Below are positions 36,096 through 46,597 of a stretch of DNA of 64,000 nt, in pieces. Location: contig NZ_JAUSSH010000003.1 in the NCBI RefSeq assembly GCF_030812255.1, positions 186,001-250,000 of the forward strand, given 5' to 3'. The translations under genes and the position numbers were made by a program. The notes under the pieces were generated by a model. It saw only the letters and a program-made list of their open reading frames with translations. It did no database searches and was not told the DNA's origin. The stretch's first letter is position 1; each line of letters starts with the position of its first letter. This DNA is from Paeniglutamicibacter psychrophenolicus. GTDB taxonomy: Bacteria; Actinomycetota; Actinomycetes; Actinomycetales; Micrococcaceae.

Positions 36096-37207
36096 GGGGC
36101 GTGCTCCTGGTTTACGGGCGCTGTGCCCGGCTGTTTCTTCTCTGTGGGGTGTTCGGGGTTCCGCCCGCCGGTGGCACGGCGCCTGGCGCGGGCCTTGGAA
36201 CGGTTGAAGTTGGGGTCCTGGCGCACGGTCCAGCGCTCGTAGGCGCCCACGATCGCGCCGACCAGGCGGTGGCGGACCACGTCGGTGGCGTCGAGTTCGC
36301 AGAAGGCGATGTCGTCCACGCCCTCGAGGATCTCGGTGACCACGCGCAGCCCGGACTTGGTGCCCCCGGGCAGGTCGACTTGGGTGATGTCGCCGGTGAC
36401 CACGATCTTGGAGCCGAAGCCCAGGCGCGTGAGGAACATCTTCATCTGTTCGGGCGTGGTGTTCTGCGCCTCGTCGAGGATGATGAACGCGTCGTTCAGG
36501 GTGCGTCCGCGCATGTAGGCCAGCGGGGCGACCTCGATGGTGCCCGCGGCCAGCAGCCGGGGCATCGAATCCGGTTCGATCATGTCGTGCAGCGCGTCGT
36601 AGAGCGGGCGCAGGTACGGGTCGATCTTGTCCGTGAGGGTGCCGGGCAAAAAGCCCAGCTTCTCCCCCGCCTCGACGGCCGGGCGGGTCAGGATGATGCG
36701 GCTGACCTCCTTGGCCTGCAGCGCGGCGACCGCCTTGGCCATGGCCAGGTAGGTCTTGCCTGTGCCCGCGGGCCCGATGCCGAAGATCACGGTGTTGGTG
36801 TCAATGGCATCGACGTAGGACTTCTGGTTCACGGTCTTGGGGCGGATCGCCTTGCCGCGGCCCGAGAGGATCTTCAGGCCCAGCACCGACGATCCGTTCT
36901 CCGCGCCGGAGCTCTCCAGCATGCGCACGAGCTGCTCGATGGTGTGGGCGGAAATCCGGGTGCCGTTGCCGGCCAGCGTGCGGGCCTCGGTGATGACGCG
37001 CAGGGCCTTGTGGGTCTGGGTCGCGTCCCCGGAAACCCGCAGGTCGTTGCCGCGGGCGTGGAGCTCCACCTGCGGGTAGGCCCCGGTGATCACGCGCAGC
37101 AATTCATCGTGCGCGCCGAGGGTGGCGACCATTTGGTCCGAACTGTCGAATTGGACCAGCGCGTCGGTTCCCCGGGGCCGGTCCTCCTGGCTCACTTGTT
37201 GGTCCAT
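36092..37207 (-). CDS. PhoH-family ATPase
   Basis: A PhoH-like P-loop protein of 371 residues from the ATG at 37207. It has an N-terminal KH-like region, then the Walker A sequence GPAGTGKTYLAMAKA, the segment LTRPAVEAGEKLGFLPG and Walker B FIILDEAQNT. A basic C-terminal tail (RSKARARRRATGG) follows. Proposed roles are RNA helicase/ribosome maturation activities, and it partners YbeY in gene order. An ATG at 37270 with AGGGAACC directly upstream is an alternative start adding 21 residues. First gene of the phoH-ybeY-corC-era operon. Confidence 0.9.
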   Translation of the reverse strand: MDQQVSQEDRPRGTDALVQFDSSDQMVATLGAHDELLRVITGAYPQVELHARGNDLRVSGDATQTHKALRVITEARTLAGNGTRISAHTIEQLVRMLESSGAENGSSVLGLKILSGRGKAIRPKTVNQKSYVDAIDTNTVIFGIGPAGTGKTYLAMAKAVAALQAKEVSRIILTRPAVEAGEKLGFLPGTLTDKIDPYLRPLYDALHDMIEPDSMPRLLAAGTIEVAPLAYMRGRTLNDAFIILDEAQNTTPEQMKMFLTRLGFGSKIVVTGDITQVDLPGGTKSGLRVVTEILEGVDDIAFCELDATDVVRHRLVGAIVGAYERWTVRQDPNFNRSKARARRRATGGRNPEHPTEKKQPGTAPVNQEHAP

Positions 37208-37605
37208 ACGACTGTTGCAGCCTCCGCATTCCGTGCCGGCGAATGGCGCCCGCGGTCCTTCCGCTGCCATGGTTCCCTGCACTGGCTCAATCCTATCGTG
37301 GATGGCCGCGCCCCGGCCGGTGGCAGGTGCGACTTCGAAGCCCGGCGGGGACACCGGAACCCGCGGAGGCAGGACCGGAAACCCTAGCTCGAAAGGTATC
37401 TGAAGCAAATGTGCAACGATTCGGGCACAACTTCGGTTGGCAGATATCAATCAGGCAACAGTCCTTCGGATCGACGGGTTTTGCTCCCTACCGTTCATCA
37501 AGTTATGCCAAGCTGGGATGGAAGCCGGAAGCGGGCATCCCCCTCGCAAATCCGGCTTCACCGGTTCCCCCGCCCAGCAACTTGCCAGAGAGCTTTCCCA
37601 TTCCG

Positions 37606-38535
37606 ATGTCCTGTTCACGTAGTTCCTCCCGGACCCGCCTTGCGGTGCTCGGCCTCACCGTGGTGCTCGGCACCCTCGCGGCCTGCGGTCTGGGTTCGGC
37701 GACCGACCAGTACTCCATGCCGAAGGCCGCCACCAGCGTGCAAACCCCCACCCCGCTCTCGAGCGTGGAAATGGAATCGTTGAACACCAACCCCCACGTC
37801 CCGGTGTACTGGTTGGCGGAAAACGACGGGACCGTGTCCCTGTACCGCGAGTTTGTCCGGGTCAAGGACGCCGCCGACCCGATCGCCGATTCGGTCCGCT
37901 ACATGCTCACCCAGAAACCCGCAGACCCGCGCTACTTCAGTGCCTGGCGACCCAGTGCCGCGGTGGGGGCCTCCGTCAGTCCCGACAACGTGATCACCGT
38001 GGACCTTTCGGCCAAGGCCTTCGGCTCGGAAGTCGATGCTGGCCTGGCCGAGCGTTCCATCGCCCAGCTGGTCTACACCGCCACCGCAGCCGCCTCGAAT
38101 GCCGGAATCCTCGCCGAGGGGCTGGAGCCAAGCGTGCGGATCCTGGTCGACGGGGAATCGGGCTACGAGGCCTTCGGCCAGATCCCGCTCGACCACAACT
38201 TCACGCGCGACGTCCACCTGGCCGCCCCGCTGTGGATCATCGACCCGCAGTTCGGCGGCACCGAGAAGGCCGGCCAGGTCACCTTCCACGGGGTCAGCGC
38301 GTCGTTCTCCGGCGGGGAGTCCTGGGAGATCACCCGCCGCGGGGAAGCCCCCGAGGACAACCAGGTCGTGGCCTCCGGTGACCTGCACACGGGCGGGGAT
38401 TCGCTGGGCCACAACGAGTTCTCCTTCACCTACGTGCTGGCGCCGGGCAACTACACCTTCTCCGCCTGGGGAATCGACGCCGCCACCGGCCGCCACGCCG
38501 GCACCGAGTCCAAGGACTTCACCGTCACCAAGTAG
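37606..38535 (+). CDS. GerMN-domain lipoprotein
   Basis: A 309-residue secreted lipoprotein with signal peptide and lipobox (TLAAC, C27). Residues about 60-185 form a GerMN domain (VPVYWLAENDGTVSLYREF... LTQKPADPRYFSAW ... ITVDLSAKAF), followed by an immunoglobulin-like C-terminal domain (about 200-309) of the Gmad2 type, a pairing seen in spore-germination and cell-wall associated proteins. The function in a non-sporing actinobacterium is unknown. The ATG has only a weak AGAG upstream. It is monocistronic with a strong terminator. Confidence 0.85.
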   Translation: MSCSRSSSRTRLAVLGLTVVLGTLAACGLGSATDQYSMPKAATSVQTPTPLSSVEMESLNTNPHVPVYWLAENDGTVSLYREFVRVKDAADPIADSVRYMLTQKPADPRYFSAWRPSAAVGASVSPDNVITVDLSAKAFGSEVDAGLAERSIAQLVYTATAAASNAGILAEGLEPSVRILVDGESGYEAFGQIPLDHNFTRDVHLAAPLWIIDPQFGGTEKAGQVTFHGVSASFSGGESWEITRRGEAPEDNQVVASGDLHTGGDSLGHNEFSFTYVLAPGNYTFSAWGIDAATGRHAGTESKDFTVTK

Positions 38536-38575
38536 CCGCACTGCGGTTCCCCGCACAGCGGTACCGATACCCACC

Positions 38576-38622
38576 ACATGCACAGAGGGATCCCCCGGAA
38601 AGGGGGATCCCTCTGTGCATGT
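38576..38622. terminator. Bidirectional terminator between GerMN gene and rsmE
   Basis: A 21-bp perfect stem (left arm 38576-38596, right arm 38602-38622, rich in CACAGAGGGATCCCCC) with a 5-base loop, placed between two convergent genes. Confidence 0.85.
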
Positions 38623-38657
38623 TGCTTCTTCGTCGCAGCGGGCCGGCAGCCGGCTTC

Positions 38658-39461
38658 CTAGAGCTGGCCGAGCAGGTGGCGCACCAGCACCAGGGCGGCC
38701 GGGCCGGCGGTGGAGGCCCGCAGCACGTGGCTGCCCAGCAGCGCGACCTTGGCCCCGGCCGCGGTGAACGTCCCAAGCTCGGCATCGGAGATCCCGCCCT
38801 CCGGGCCCACGACCAGCGTGATTTCCGGCCGCGCGCCGGCCTCGGCGGACGGTGCCACCGGGTTGGCTTCAAGCCATTGGGCCACCACGGCGGCCAGCGA
38901 GTCGGTTCCGGCCTCGTGCAGGACAACCACCAGGGTCGGCGCCCCGGAGGAGGCGCGCTCGGCGATGTCCCGGGCCAGCTCGGAGCTGGTGAGCATCGGG
39001 CGGACCTCGGGCAGGAAGGTGCGGCGGGATTGCTTCAGCGCAGCGAGCACCGTGGATTCCCACTTGCCCAGCGCCTTGGCCGCCTTGGCCTCGTTCCAGC
39101 GCACGATCGCGCGGTCCGACTGCCAGGGCCGCACCGCGTCGATGCCCAGTTCGACCGCGGATTCCACGGCCTGCAGGTCGCGGTCGCCCTTGGCCAGGGC
39201 CTGGACCAGGGTGATGCCCACCGGTGCGGCGGCCTCGACCTCCAAAGCGCGCACGATCGCATCGAGCGCGGACTTCTGCGTGTCGGTGACCTCGGCGACG
39301 GCCCGCACGCCGGACCCGTCGACCAAATCGATCATTTCCCCGGCACGCACGCGCTTGACCGTCACCGCGTGGTGGCCCTCGGGCCCGTCCAGGTGCAGCT
39401 CGGTGCCCGTGCGCGCGCCGGCGAGCTCACCGGCGGGAAGGAAGAAGCACTGGTTGCTCAT
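38658..39461 (-). CDS. rsmE: 16S rRNA m3U1498 methyltransferase
   Basis: A 267-residue RsmE of the SPOUT superfamily. It has an N-terminal PUA-like domain (about 1-75) and a knotted SAM-binding C-terminal domain with the signature [13 protein letters not shown] near 217-229 and [16 protein letters not shown] near the end. It methylates U1498 of 16S rRNA. The start overlaps the dnaJ stop by four bases, so it belongs to the hrcA-dnaJ-rsmE operon, a standard arrangement in Gram-positives. Confidence 0.95.
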   Translation of the reverse strand: MSNQCFFLPAGELAGARTGTELHLDGPEGHHAVTVKRVRAGEMIDLVDGSGVRAVAEVTDTQKSALDAIVRALEVEAAAPVGITLVQALAKGDRDLQAVESAVELGIDAVRPWQSDRAIVRWNEAKAAKALGKWESTVLAALKQSRRTFLPEVRPMLTSSELARDIAERASSGAPTLVVVLHEAGTDSLAAVVAQWLEANPVAPSAEAGARPEITLVVGPEGGISDAELGTFTAAGAKVALLGSHVLRASTAGPAALVLVRHLLGQL

Positions 39462-40591
39462 GCGCCCAGGTTGCCCAGCTTCCCGCGCAGGCGGGAGAAC
39501 ATGCCGCCGCTGTTTTCCATGCGGCCCTCGGCGAATTCCTCGCCGCGGAGCTTGGCCAGCTGTTCGAGCAGCTCGCGCTGCGCCGCGTCGACCTTGGTGG
39601 GGGTCTCGACGTGCAGGTGCACGATGATGTCCCCGCGCTTGCCGCCGCGCAGCCGCGGGACCCCGAGCCCGGGCAGGCGCACGGTGTCGCCCGACTGGGC
39701 GCCGGATTCGACCTCGATGACCTGGGAACCGTCGAAGGTCTCCAGATCCAGGTCGGCGCCCAGAGCCGCCGCCGTCATCGGGACGTTCATCCGGGCGTGC
39801 AGGTCGACGCCGTCGCGTTCGAAGATCTTGTGGCGGCGGACCTCGATCTCGACGTACAGGTCCCCGTTGGGACCGCCTCCGGGACCTGCCTCGCCCTGGT
39901 TGGCCAGGTGGATGCGGGTGCCGCTGGCCACGCCGGCGGGAACCTTCAGCTGCTTGGAGATGCGCTCGCGGACCCGGCCCTGGCCGTTGCAGTCGATGCA
40001 GGGGTCCTCGATGGTGGTGCCGAAGCCGCGGCAGGCGGCACAGGTCTCCACCGTCATCATCTGGCCCAGGAAGGAGCGCACCGGGCGCTGGATCTGGCCG
40101 GCGCCGTGGCAGATGGTGCAGGTGACCGGGGAGGTGCCCGGGCGGCAGCAGCTGCCCTCGCAGGTGGAGCAGGTCACTGCCGTTTCCATCTCCAGCGGGT
40201 AGACGGTCCCGGCGACGGCGTCGCCCAGGTCGATGGTGGCGGTGATCAACGCGTCGCGGCCGCGCTGGGTGCGCGAGGCCGGGCCCTGCGCCCCGCCGCC
40301 GCCTCCGAAGAACTGCTCGAAGATGTCCCCGAACCCTCCGCCGAAACCGCCGCCACCACCGAAGCCGGTCTGGCCGTTGCCGTTCTCATTGCCGGTGGCG
40401 TCGTAGTTGGCGCGCTTGTCCGCATCCGAGAGCACCTCGTAGGCGCGGGTGACCAGCTTGAATTTCTCACTGGCATCCTCGCCGGGGTTCACATCCGGGT
40501 GCAGCTTGCGGGCCAGCTTGCGGTAGGCCTTCTTGATTTCCTCGCCGGTGGCGTCCTTGCTGACGCCCAGGACTTCGTAATGGGTGCTCAC
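39458..40591 (-). CDS. dnaJ: Chaperone DnaJ
   Basis: A 377-residue DnaJ from the GTG at 40591. It has a J domain with HPD (LHPDVNPG), a Gly/Phe-rich linker (near 75-115), four CxxC zinc motifs ([32 protein letters not shown]) and a C-terminal substrate domain. The first zinc motif has Cys where the fourth position normally holds glycine. It is the co-chaperone of DnaK. It lies downstream of hrcA, so the CIRCE-like element should control it. Confidence 0.95.
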   Translation of the reverse strand: MSTHYEVLGVSKDATGEEIKKAYRKLARKLHPDVNPGEDASEKFKLVTRAYEVLSDADKRANYDATGNENGNGQTGFGGGGGFGGGFGDIFEQFFGGGGGAQGPASRTQRGRDALITATIDLGDAVAGTVYPLEMETAVTCSTCEGSCCRPGTSPVTCTICHGAGQIQRPVRSFLGQMMTVETCAACRGFGTTIEDPCIDCNGQGRVRERISKQLKVPAGVASGTRIHLANQGEAGPGGGPNGDLYVEIEVRRHKIFERDGVDLHARMNVPMTAAALGADLDLETFDGSQVIEVESGAQSGDTVRLPGLGVPRLRGGKRGDIIVHLHVETPTKVDAAQRELLEQLAKLRGEEFAEGRMENSGGMFSRLRGKLGNLGA

Positions 40592-40640
40592 AGTGCTCGC
40601 TGTGTCCTTTCGTACTTCAAAAAATTGCTGGCGACCCGCA

Positions 40641-41654
40641 TCAGCCGGCCAGGATTCGTGACAGATATCGGGCGACGGCACGCACGGCGGCCATCGAGGT
40701 GGGGTAGTTCATCCGGGTGGGACCCAGCACGCCGATCATGGCCTGCTCGCCGGGGCCGTAGCCGGTGGCGACGACCGAGGCCTCGGTCAGCGCCCCGTAC
40801 TGGTTCTCGGCCCCGATGCCCACGGCAATGCCATGGGCGTCCTGCTCCAGCTCGGAGAAGAGGCGCAAGAGCACCACCTGCTCCTCCAGGGCCTCGAGCA
40901 CCGGGGTGATGCTCAGCGGGAAATCCAGGTTGGCTCGTGCCAGGTTCGCGGTGCCCGCGGTGAGGATCCTGTCCACCGCGGAATTGCGTGCCAGCGCGCC
41001 CAGGGCCTCACTGATCGCGCGCACCGCCGGGGCCAGGCGCGGCTCCACGAGATCCGGAATGCCCTGGGCAAGCCGGGCAACCTCGGCAATCGGCTTGGCG
41101 TCAAGCGCGGAGAGCAGCACCTGGCGCAACCGGCCCAGGTCCTCGTCGCCCAGGGCGCCGGGCAGCAGGATCACGCGCTGCTCGACCTTGCCGCTGGAGG
41201 CGATGAGCACCACCAGGGTCTGCCCGGCGCCCAGCCCGACCAACTCGATGTGGCGCACGGTGGCGTTGGAGAACTGCGGGACCTGGATCAGGGCGACCTG
41301 CCGGGTGATGCTGGCCAGCAGCCGCACGGTGTTCTCCAGCACGTCGTTCACGTCGTGGGAACCCTCGAGCAGCGCGGCAATGGCACGGCGTTCGGCGGCC
41401 GAGAGCGGCTTGATGTCACCGATCTGGTCGACGAAGTGCCGGTAGCCCTTTTCCGTGGGGATCCGCCCCGAGGAGGTGTGCGGGGCGACGATGAGCCCCT
41501 CTTCCTCCAGGGAAGCCATGTCGTTGCGGATGGTTGCCGCCGACACTCCCAGGTTGTGGCGATCGAGCAGGGCACGCGAACCGACCGGTTCGCGCGACTG
41601 CACATAATCTTCAACAATGGCTCGAAGGACCTCGAGCCGACGCGGTTCGGTCAT
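40641..41654 (-). CDS. hrcA: Heat-inducible transcription repressor HrcA
   Basis: A 337-residue HrcA from the ATG at 41654, preceded by GGAGAGGTGAGA. The winged helix N-terminus ([28 protein letters not shown], written here as its span 27-54) is followed by the GAF-like middle and LMGPTRM-type C-terminus ([17 protein letters not shown]). HrcA represses class I heat-shock genes by binding CIRCE with help from GroEL. The gene carries its own CIRCE-like site upstream, implying autoregulation. Confidence 0.95.
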   Translation of the reverse strand: MTEPRRLEVLRAIVEDYVQSREPVGSRALLDRHNLGVSAATIRNDMASLEEEGLIVAPHTSSGRIPTEKGYRHFVDQIGDIKPLSAAERRAIAALLEGSHDVNDVLENTVRLLASITRQVALIQVPQFSNATVRHIELVGLGAGQTLVVLIASSGKVEQRVILLPGALGDEDLGRLRQVLLSALDAKPIAEVARLAQGIPDLVEPRLAPAVRAISEALGALARNSAVDRILTAGTANLARANLDFPLSITPVLEALEEQVVLLRLFSELEQDAHGIAVGIGAENQYGALTEASVVATGYGPGEQAMIGVLGPTRMNYPTSMAAVRAVARYLSRILAG

Positions 41655-41742
41655 TCTCACCTCTCCTGACAAGCCGGTTCACCATGGTCAAGGGATGGCA
41701 TTGCACACGCCCCGGCCGGGTTCCGGGGTCCGGGGGCGCGCA

Positions 41743-41769
41743 TTGGCACTCGACACGTTCAACTGCCAA
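41743..41769 (-). promoter_or_regulatory. CIRCE-like HrcA operator
   Basis: TTGGCACTC, a 9-base spacer, and AACTGCCAA fit the CIRCE layout (9-N9-9). One arm has two differences from a perfect inverted repeat. It stands about 90 bases before the hrcA ATG; TATTAG on the minus strand just upstream is a plausible -10. Confidence 0.7.
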
Positions 41770-41934
41770 GTCTAATACGTTCCGAACCTCTTGTTAGCAT
41801 GGTTTGGTCCCTGGCCGCGATGCCGCGTTCGACACACCTGCCGATTGCACCAGGCCCGTGGCTCCGGTCCCGAGGCCGGGGCCCGTGCGCGCAGCGGCCC
41901 AGGGGCCTGTGATCCCATAGGTGAAAGTGACACG

Positions 41935-42789
41935 ATGAGCTACCACGGCTGGGGCGCCCAGGACATCAGCGCCCCCAAGAAACGCGTATTGCGCAAGGTC
42001 CCGCTCGCCCTGGGCCTGCTGCTCGAGGACGTCGAGAGCGGCTGGGTCGGCGAGGTCGTGCGAAGCGAGAAGGCCGGCGGCATGCGGGTGCTGGTCCTGG
42101 AGGACCGGCATGGCCGCACCAAGTCATTCCGCGCCGGCTTCGGCTTCCTGCTCGAGGGCGAACCGGTGGAGATCATCGAGCCGGCCGCGGCTCCCGCCGC
42201 TCCCCCGGGCACGGCCCGCAGCGCCTCGGGCTCGCGCATGGTCACCGACCTGAAGGCCCGCACCGCCCGGGCCAGCCGCATCTGGGTCGAGGGCAAGCAC
42301 GATGCCCAGCTGGTCGAGAAGGTCTGGGGCCACGACCTGCGCGTCGAGGGCATCGTGGTCGAGCCACTGCACGGCGTCGACGATTTGGCCGGCGCCATCC
42401 GCGCCTTCGCCCCCTCCCCGCAGCGCAAGCTCGGCGTCCTGGTCGACCATCTGCTTCCGGGAACCAAGGAGGCGAAGATCGCCGCCGAGGCCATGCGGGT
42501 TCCGGGGGCCGCGGGCAACGTGCTGATCGTCGGACACCCGTACGTCGATGTGTGGCAGGCCATCCGGCCCTCGGTGCTGAAGATCCGCGCCTGGCCGGTC
42601 GTCCCGCGCGGAACCGACTGGAAGACCGGCATCCTCAAGGGACTGGGCTGGCCGCACGCCGAGCAAATCGATGTGGCCCAGGGCTGGGAACGCATCCTGG
42701 GGCAGGTTCGCTCCTATGCGGATCTGGAGCCCTCGCTGCTGGGCCGGGTCGAGGAAGTCATCGACTTCCTCACCGCCGGGGACCACTGA
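41935..42789 (+). CDS. DUF3097 protein with a Toprim-like segment
   Basis: A 285-codon frame (284 residues) from the ATG at 41935. An N-terminal beta-rich part (ESGWVGEVVRSEKAGGMRVLVLEDRHG) precedes a segment RIWVEGKHDAQLVEKVWG, then LHGVDDL and LGVLVDHLLPGTKE. This arrangement resembles the acidic cluster of Toprim domains, though the resemblance is my inference. DUF3097 is an actinobacterial family without known function and typically sits by hrcA and hemW, as here. The upstream GGTGAAAG is a modest ribosome-binding site. Confidence 0.8.
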   Translation: MSYHGWGAQDISAPKKRVLRKVPLALGLLLEDVESGWVGEVVRSEKAGGMRVLVLEDRHGRTKSFRAGFGFLLEGEPVEIIEPAAAPAAPPGTARSASGSRMVTDLKARTARASRIWVEGKHDAQLVEKVWGHDLRVEGIVVEPLHGVDDLAGAIRAFAPSPQRKLGVLVDHLLPGTKEAKIAAEAMRVPGAAGNVLIVGHPYVDVWQAIRPSVLKIRAWPVVPRGTDWKTGILKGLGWPHAEQIDVAQGWERILGQVRSYADLEPSLLGRVEEVIDFLTAGDH

Positions 42790-43009
42790 CCGGATCCCGC
42801 AGGACACCGGCCGGGTTCCGCGGGTGAGGTTGCTCACCCGCGAACCGGGGAACGGGCACGTGGAGATGCGGGGATGGTTACGAATCAACAACAAAGACGT
42901 CCCGTTGCCCCAAATGCGGGCCAAAAAGGCATTTTGTGTTCCTCGGCGATTCCCGTTTGAGGATAAACTGGCCAACGGTTCACCCAACCCAACGAAGAGG
43001 ACATCAGCA

Positions 43010-43423
43010 GTGGCAAACGAGGCACGAAATGCACCCGGTGGCGACAGCCAGTCGGATCGATTCGAAGGTTCCTCGGCCGCACCCCTGCCCCTGACACCTT
43101 CAGAGGACCGGCAGTGGGCCATGATCGCCCACTTCGGCGCGATCCTGGGGTGCATCCCCTCGTTGATCATCTACGCGGTCTTCCGCGCCCGCGGCCCGTT
43201 CACCGCCCAGGAATCCAAGGAAGCGCTGAACTTCACCTTCCCGCTGACCGTCCTGGCGATCATGCTGCACCTGTTCTCGCTGCTCCCCGGCATCGGTTGG
43301 GTCTTCGCCATCCTCGTCGTGGCCATCTGGCTCTTCCTGACCATCAGTGGCGTGCGCGCCGGCATCAACGCGAACAAGTCACGGCCCTACCGCTACGGGC
43401 TGAACCTGCGCCTCTTCAAGTAG
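43010..43423 (+). CDS. DUF4870 membrane protein
   Basis: A 137-residue small membrane protein from a GTG preceded by GAAGAGGA. After a 40-residue polar N-terminus come three hydrophobic segments with the DUF4870 features (WAMIAHFGAILG, ARGPFTAQESKEALNFTF, and GVRAGINANKSRPYRYG). The family is common and uncharacterised. The gene stands alone between DUF3097 and hemW and shares a terminator with hemW. Confidence 0.82.
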   Translation: MANEARNAPGGDSQSDRFEGSSAAPLPLTPSEDRQWAMIAHFGAILGCIPSLIIYAVFRARGPFTAQESKEALNFTFPLTVLAIMLHLFSLLPGIGWVFAILVVAIWLFLTISGVRAGINANKSRPYRYGLNLRLFK

Positions 43424-43443
43424 CAGCCGCAACTTCGAAAAAA

Positions 43444-43492
43444 ATGAAGGTGTGGCCGGCAACCCCTTGGGGATCGTCGGCCACACCTTCAT
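43444..43492. terminator. Bidirectional terminator between DUF4870 gene and hemW
   Basis: A 15-bp stem (ATGAAGGTGTGGCCG and its complement). On the minus strand it is followed by seven T residues, a textbook terminator for lepA-hemW. Confidence 0.85.
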
Positions 43493-43520
43493 CTTTGTCC
43501 CCGCCCGGGTACCTTCCGGG

Positions 43521-44750
43521 CTAGAAGTCCAGCAACCGCCGCAGCACCGCATCGGCCAGCAACCGGCCCTGCAGGGTCAGCACGACCTTCTTCGCAAACG
43601 CCTCCTCGGGAACGACCAGCCCGTCGGCGATCAGCCCGGCGATGGCCTTGCGGCCCTCGGGCAGCAGCTCGGCGGTGTCCATCCCATCCACGATGCGGGT
43701 CAGCAACATGGCCCTTTCCAGGTAGCGCGCCTCGGCGTCGGGGGTTTCCCTTCCGGCCGCCGGCGAGGTCCCGGCGTCGATGCGCTGCTGGTAGGCGGCC
43801 GGATGCTTGACGTTCCACCAGCGCAGCCCGCCCACGTGTGAGTGCGCGCCGGGACCCGCTCCCCACCAGTCGCCGCCGCGCCAGTAGGCAAGGTTGTGCA
43901 GGCAGCGGGTGGATCCGTCCTTGGACCAGTTGCTGACCTCGTACCAGTTGTAGCCGGCGGCGGCGAAGAGCTCGTCGGCGATCAGGTACTTGTCGGCGTG
44001 GTCGTCGTCGTCGATGTTGGCGACCTCGCCGCGGCGGATCTGCCCGGCCAGCCGGGTGCCCTCCTCGATGATCAGTGCGTACGCCGAAATGTGGTCCGGA
44101 TCGTAGCCCAGCGCGGTTTGCACGCTGGTGCGCCAATCCTGGATCGACTCCCCCGGCGTGCCGTAGATCAAGTCCACGCTCACCTGGAGGCCGGCGTCCT
44201 TGGCCCAGGCCACCGCCAGGCCCACCCGCTCGGGGTTGTGCGTGCGGTCCAGGGTCTTCAGCACGTGCGGGACGGCCGACTGCATGCCGATCGACACACG
44301 GGTGAACCCGCCGTCCTTGAGCACCTGCAGGGACTCGCGGGTGACCGAGTCCGGGTTGGCCTCGGTGGTGATCTCCGCGTCGGGAGCCAGATCCCATTGG
44401 GTGCGGATTTCGGCCAGCACCCGGACCAGGTCGCCGGCGGGCAGCAGCGTGGGGGTGCCGCCGCCGAAGAAGACGGTGGAGACCTCCCGGCGCGGAACGC
44501 CGGATTCCTCCAGGACCTTCGCGCCGAAGGCGAGCTCCGCGGAGACCGCCTCGGCGTAGGAGTCCTGGCTGGAGCCGGAACCCAGCTCGTGCGCCGTGTA
44601 GGTGTTGAAGTCGCAGTAGCCGCAGCGCACGGCACAGAAGGGAATGTGGACGTACACCGAGAAGGTGCGCTCCGCGGCGCCGTCGACGCAGGTTGCCGGA
44701 AGCAACCCGTTGGACGGCGCCGGGTCCCCGAGGGGCAAGGCAGAGGGCAT
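43521..44750 (-). CDS. hemW: HemW-type radical SAM protein
   Basis: A 409-residue radical SAM protein from the ATG at 44750. The cluster motif CAVRCGYC (CxxxCxxC) sits in HIPFCAVRCGYCDFNTY near 38-54, followed by FFGGGTPTLL. A C-terminal HemW domain ends the protein. HemW inserts haem into respiratory enzymes and was long misnamed oxygen-independent coproporphyrinogen oxidase. The start is two bases after the lepA stop, so the genes are coupled. A haem chaperone fits the haem-rich respiratory chain encoded elsewhere in the window. Confidence 0.9.
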   Translation of the reverse strand: MPSALPLGDPAPSNGLLPATCVDGAAERTFSVYVHIPFCAVRCGYCDFNTYTAHELGSGSSQDSYAEAVSAELAFGAKVLEESGVPRREVSTVFFGGGTPTLLPAGDLVRVLAEIRTQWDLAPDAEITTEANPDSVTRESLQVLKDGGFTRVSIGMQSAVPHVLKTLDRTHNPERVGLAVAWAKDAGLQVSVDLIYGTPGESIQDWRTSVQTALGYDPDHISAYALIIEEGTRLAGQIRRGEVANIDDDDHADKYLIADELFAAAGYNWYEVSNWSKDGSTRCLHNLAYWRGGDWWGAGPGAHSHVGGLRWWNVKHPAAYQQRIDAGTSPAAGRETPDAEARYLERAMLLTRIVDGMDTAELLPEGRKAIAGLIADGLVVPEEAFAKKVVLTLQGRLLADAVLRRLLDF

Positions 44751-44752
44751 TG

Positions 44753-46597
44753 CTACTTCTTCTTGGGCTCGTCGGATGACAGGGCGACGATGAAGGCCTC
44801 CTGGGGAACCTCCACGCGGCCGACCATCTTCATGCGCTTCTTGCCGGCCTTCTGCTTTTCCAGCAGCTTGCGCTTGCGGGAAATGTCGCCGCCGTAGCAC
44901 TTGGCCAGGACGTCCTTGCGGATGGCGCGGATGGACTCGCGGGCAATGATGCGCGAGCCGATGGCTGCCTGGATCGGCACCTCGAACTGCTGCCGGGGAA
45001 TCAGTTCGCGCAGCTTCTGGGTCATCATCAGCCCGTACGCGTAGGCCTTGTCCCGGTGGGTGACGGCGGAAAACGCATCGACCTGTTCGCCCTGGAGCAG
45101 GATGTCGACCTTCACCAGGTCCGATATCTGTTCCCCGTCGGCCTTCCAGTCCAGCGAGGCGTAGCCGCGGGTCTTGGACTTGAGCACGTCAAAGAAGTCG
45201 AAGACGATCTCGGCCAGCGGAAGCCAGTAGCGGATCTCCACGCGTTCCTCGGAGAGGTAGTCCATGCCGCGCATGACGCCGCGGCGGGACTGGCACAGTT
45301 CCATGATGGCGCCGACGAATTCGTTCGGTGCCAGGATCGTGGCAGCCACCATGGGCTCGTGGACCTCGAGGATCTTCCCGTCGGGGAATTCGCTCGGGTT
45401 GGTCACGGTGCGCAGCTTCTTGTCATCGGTCATGACCTCGTACACCACGTTCGGTGCGGTGGAGATCAAATCGAGGTTGAATTCCGCCTCGAGGCGCTCG
45501 CGGGTGATTTCCAGGTGCAACAGGCCCAGGAAGCCGACGCGGAAGCCGAAGCCCAGCGCCACCGAGGTTTCCGGCACGTAGGTCAGTGCCGCGTCATTGA
45601 GCTGCAGCTTGTCCAGGGCATCGCGCAGGGCCGGGTAGTCCGACCCGTCGATCGGGTACAGGCCGGAGAAGACCATGGGCTTCGGGTCCTGGTAGCCACC
45701 CAGGGACTTTTCGGCGGGCTTGGCGAAGTTGGTGACGGTGTCGCCGACCTTGGACTGGCGCACGTCCTTCACGCCGGTGATCAGGTAGCCGACCTCGCCG
45801 ACGCCCAGGCCCTTGCTGGGCTTGGGCTCCGGGGAAGAAACCCCGATTTCCAGCAGCTCGTAGGTGGTGCCGGTGGACATCATCTGCACCTTTTCGCGGG
45901 GCGAGATCTTCCCGTCGACCACACGGACATAGGTGACCACACCGCGGTAGGTGTCGTAGACCGAGTCGAAGATCATCGCGCGGGCCGGTGCGTCCGGGTC
46001 GCCCACGGGGGCGGGCAGGTCGCGCACGACCTTGTCCAGCAGCGCCTCGACGCCCATGCCGGTCTTGCCCGAGACCTGAAGGATGTCCTCCGGGTCGCAG
46101 CCAATGAGCTTGGAGATCTCCGCGGCGTACTTCTCGGGCTGCGCGGAGGGAAGGTCGATCTTGTTGAGCACGGGAATGATCGTCATGTCATTCTCCATGG
46201 CCAGGTAGAGGTTCGCCAGCGTTTGGGCCTCGATGCCCTGGGCGGCATCCACCAGCAGGATCGCGCCCTCGCAGGCTGCCAGCGAACGCGAAACCTCGTA
46301 GGTGAAGTCAACGTGCCCGGGGGTGTCGATCATGTTCAGTGCGTAGGACTGGCCATCGACCTCCCACGGCATGCGGACGGCCTGGGACTTGATGGTGATG
46401 CCGCGTTCGCGCTCAATGTCCATGCGGTCCAGGTACTGGGCCTTCATGTCGCGTGAGGAGACGATTCCGGTGAGCTGCAACATCCGGTCGGCCAGGGTCG
46501 ACTTGCCGTGGTCGATGTGGGCGATGATGCAGAAATTTCTGATGATCGCCGGATCAGTCGCGGCAGGCACCGGTGCGGTGCGGGCCATGGGTGACAC
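44753..46597 (-). CDS. lepA: Elongation factor 4 (LepA)
   Basis: A 614-residue translational GTPase. G-motifs include [32 protein letters not shown] and NKIDLPSA, and the C-terminal LepA-specific domain ends in a Lys-rich tail. LepA acts on stalled or back-translocating ribosomes and in 30S biogenesis. The GTG at 46597 is preferred because GCGAGG stands eight bases before it; the ATG three codons later is an alternative. The long open frame upstream lacks similarity and crosses the divergent promoter. Confidence 0.95.
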   Translation of the reverse strand: MSPMARTAPVPAATDPAIIRNFCIIAHIDHGKSTLADRMLQLTGIVSSRDMKAQYLDRMDIERERGITIKSQAVRMPWEVDGQSYALNMIDTPGHVDFTYEVSRSLAACEGAILLVDAAQGIEAQTLANLYLAMENDMTIIPVLNKIDLPSAQPEKYAAEISKLIGCDPEDILQVSGKTGMGVEALLDKVVRDLPAPVGDPDAPARAMIFDSVYDTYRGVVTYVRVVDGKISPREKVQMMSTGTTYELLEIGVSSPEPKPSKGLGVGEVGYLITGVKDVRQSKVGDTVTNFAKPAEKSLGGYQDPKPMVFSGLYPIDGSDYPALRDALDKLQLNDAALTYVPETSVALGFGFRVGFLGLLHLEITRERLEAEFNLDLISTAPNVVYEVMTDDKKLRTVTNPSEFPDGKILEVHEPMVAATILAPNEFVGAIMELCQSRRGVMRGMDYLSEERVEIRYWLPLAEIVFDFFDVLKSKTRGYASLDWKADGEQISDLVKVDILLQGEQVDAFSAVTHRDKAYAYGLMMTQKLRELIPRQQFEVPIQAAIGSRIIARESIRAIRKDVLAKCYGGDISRKRKLLEKQKAGKKRMKMVGRVEVPQEAFIVALSSDEPKKK

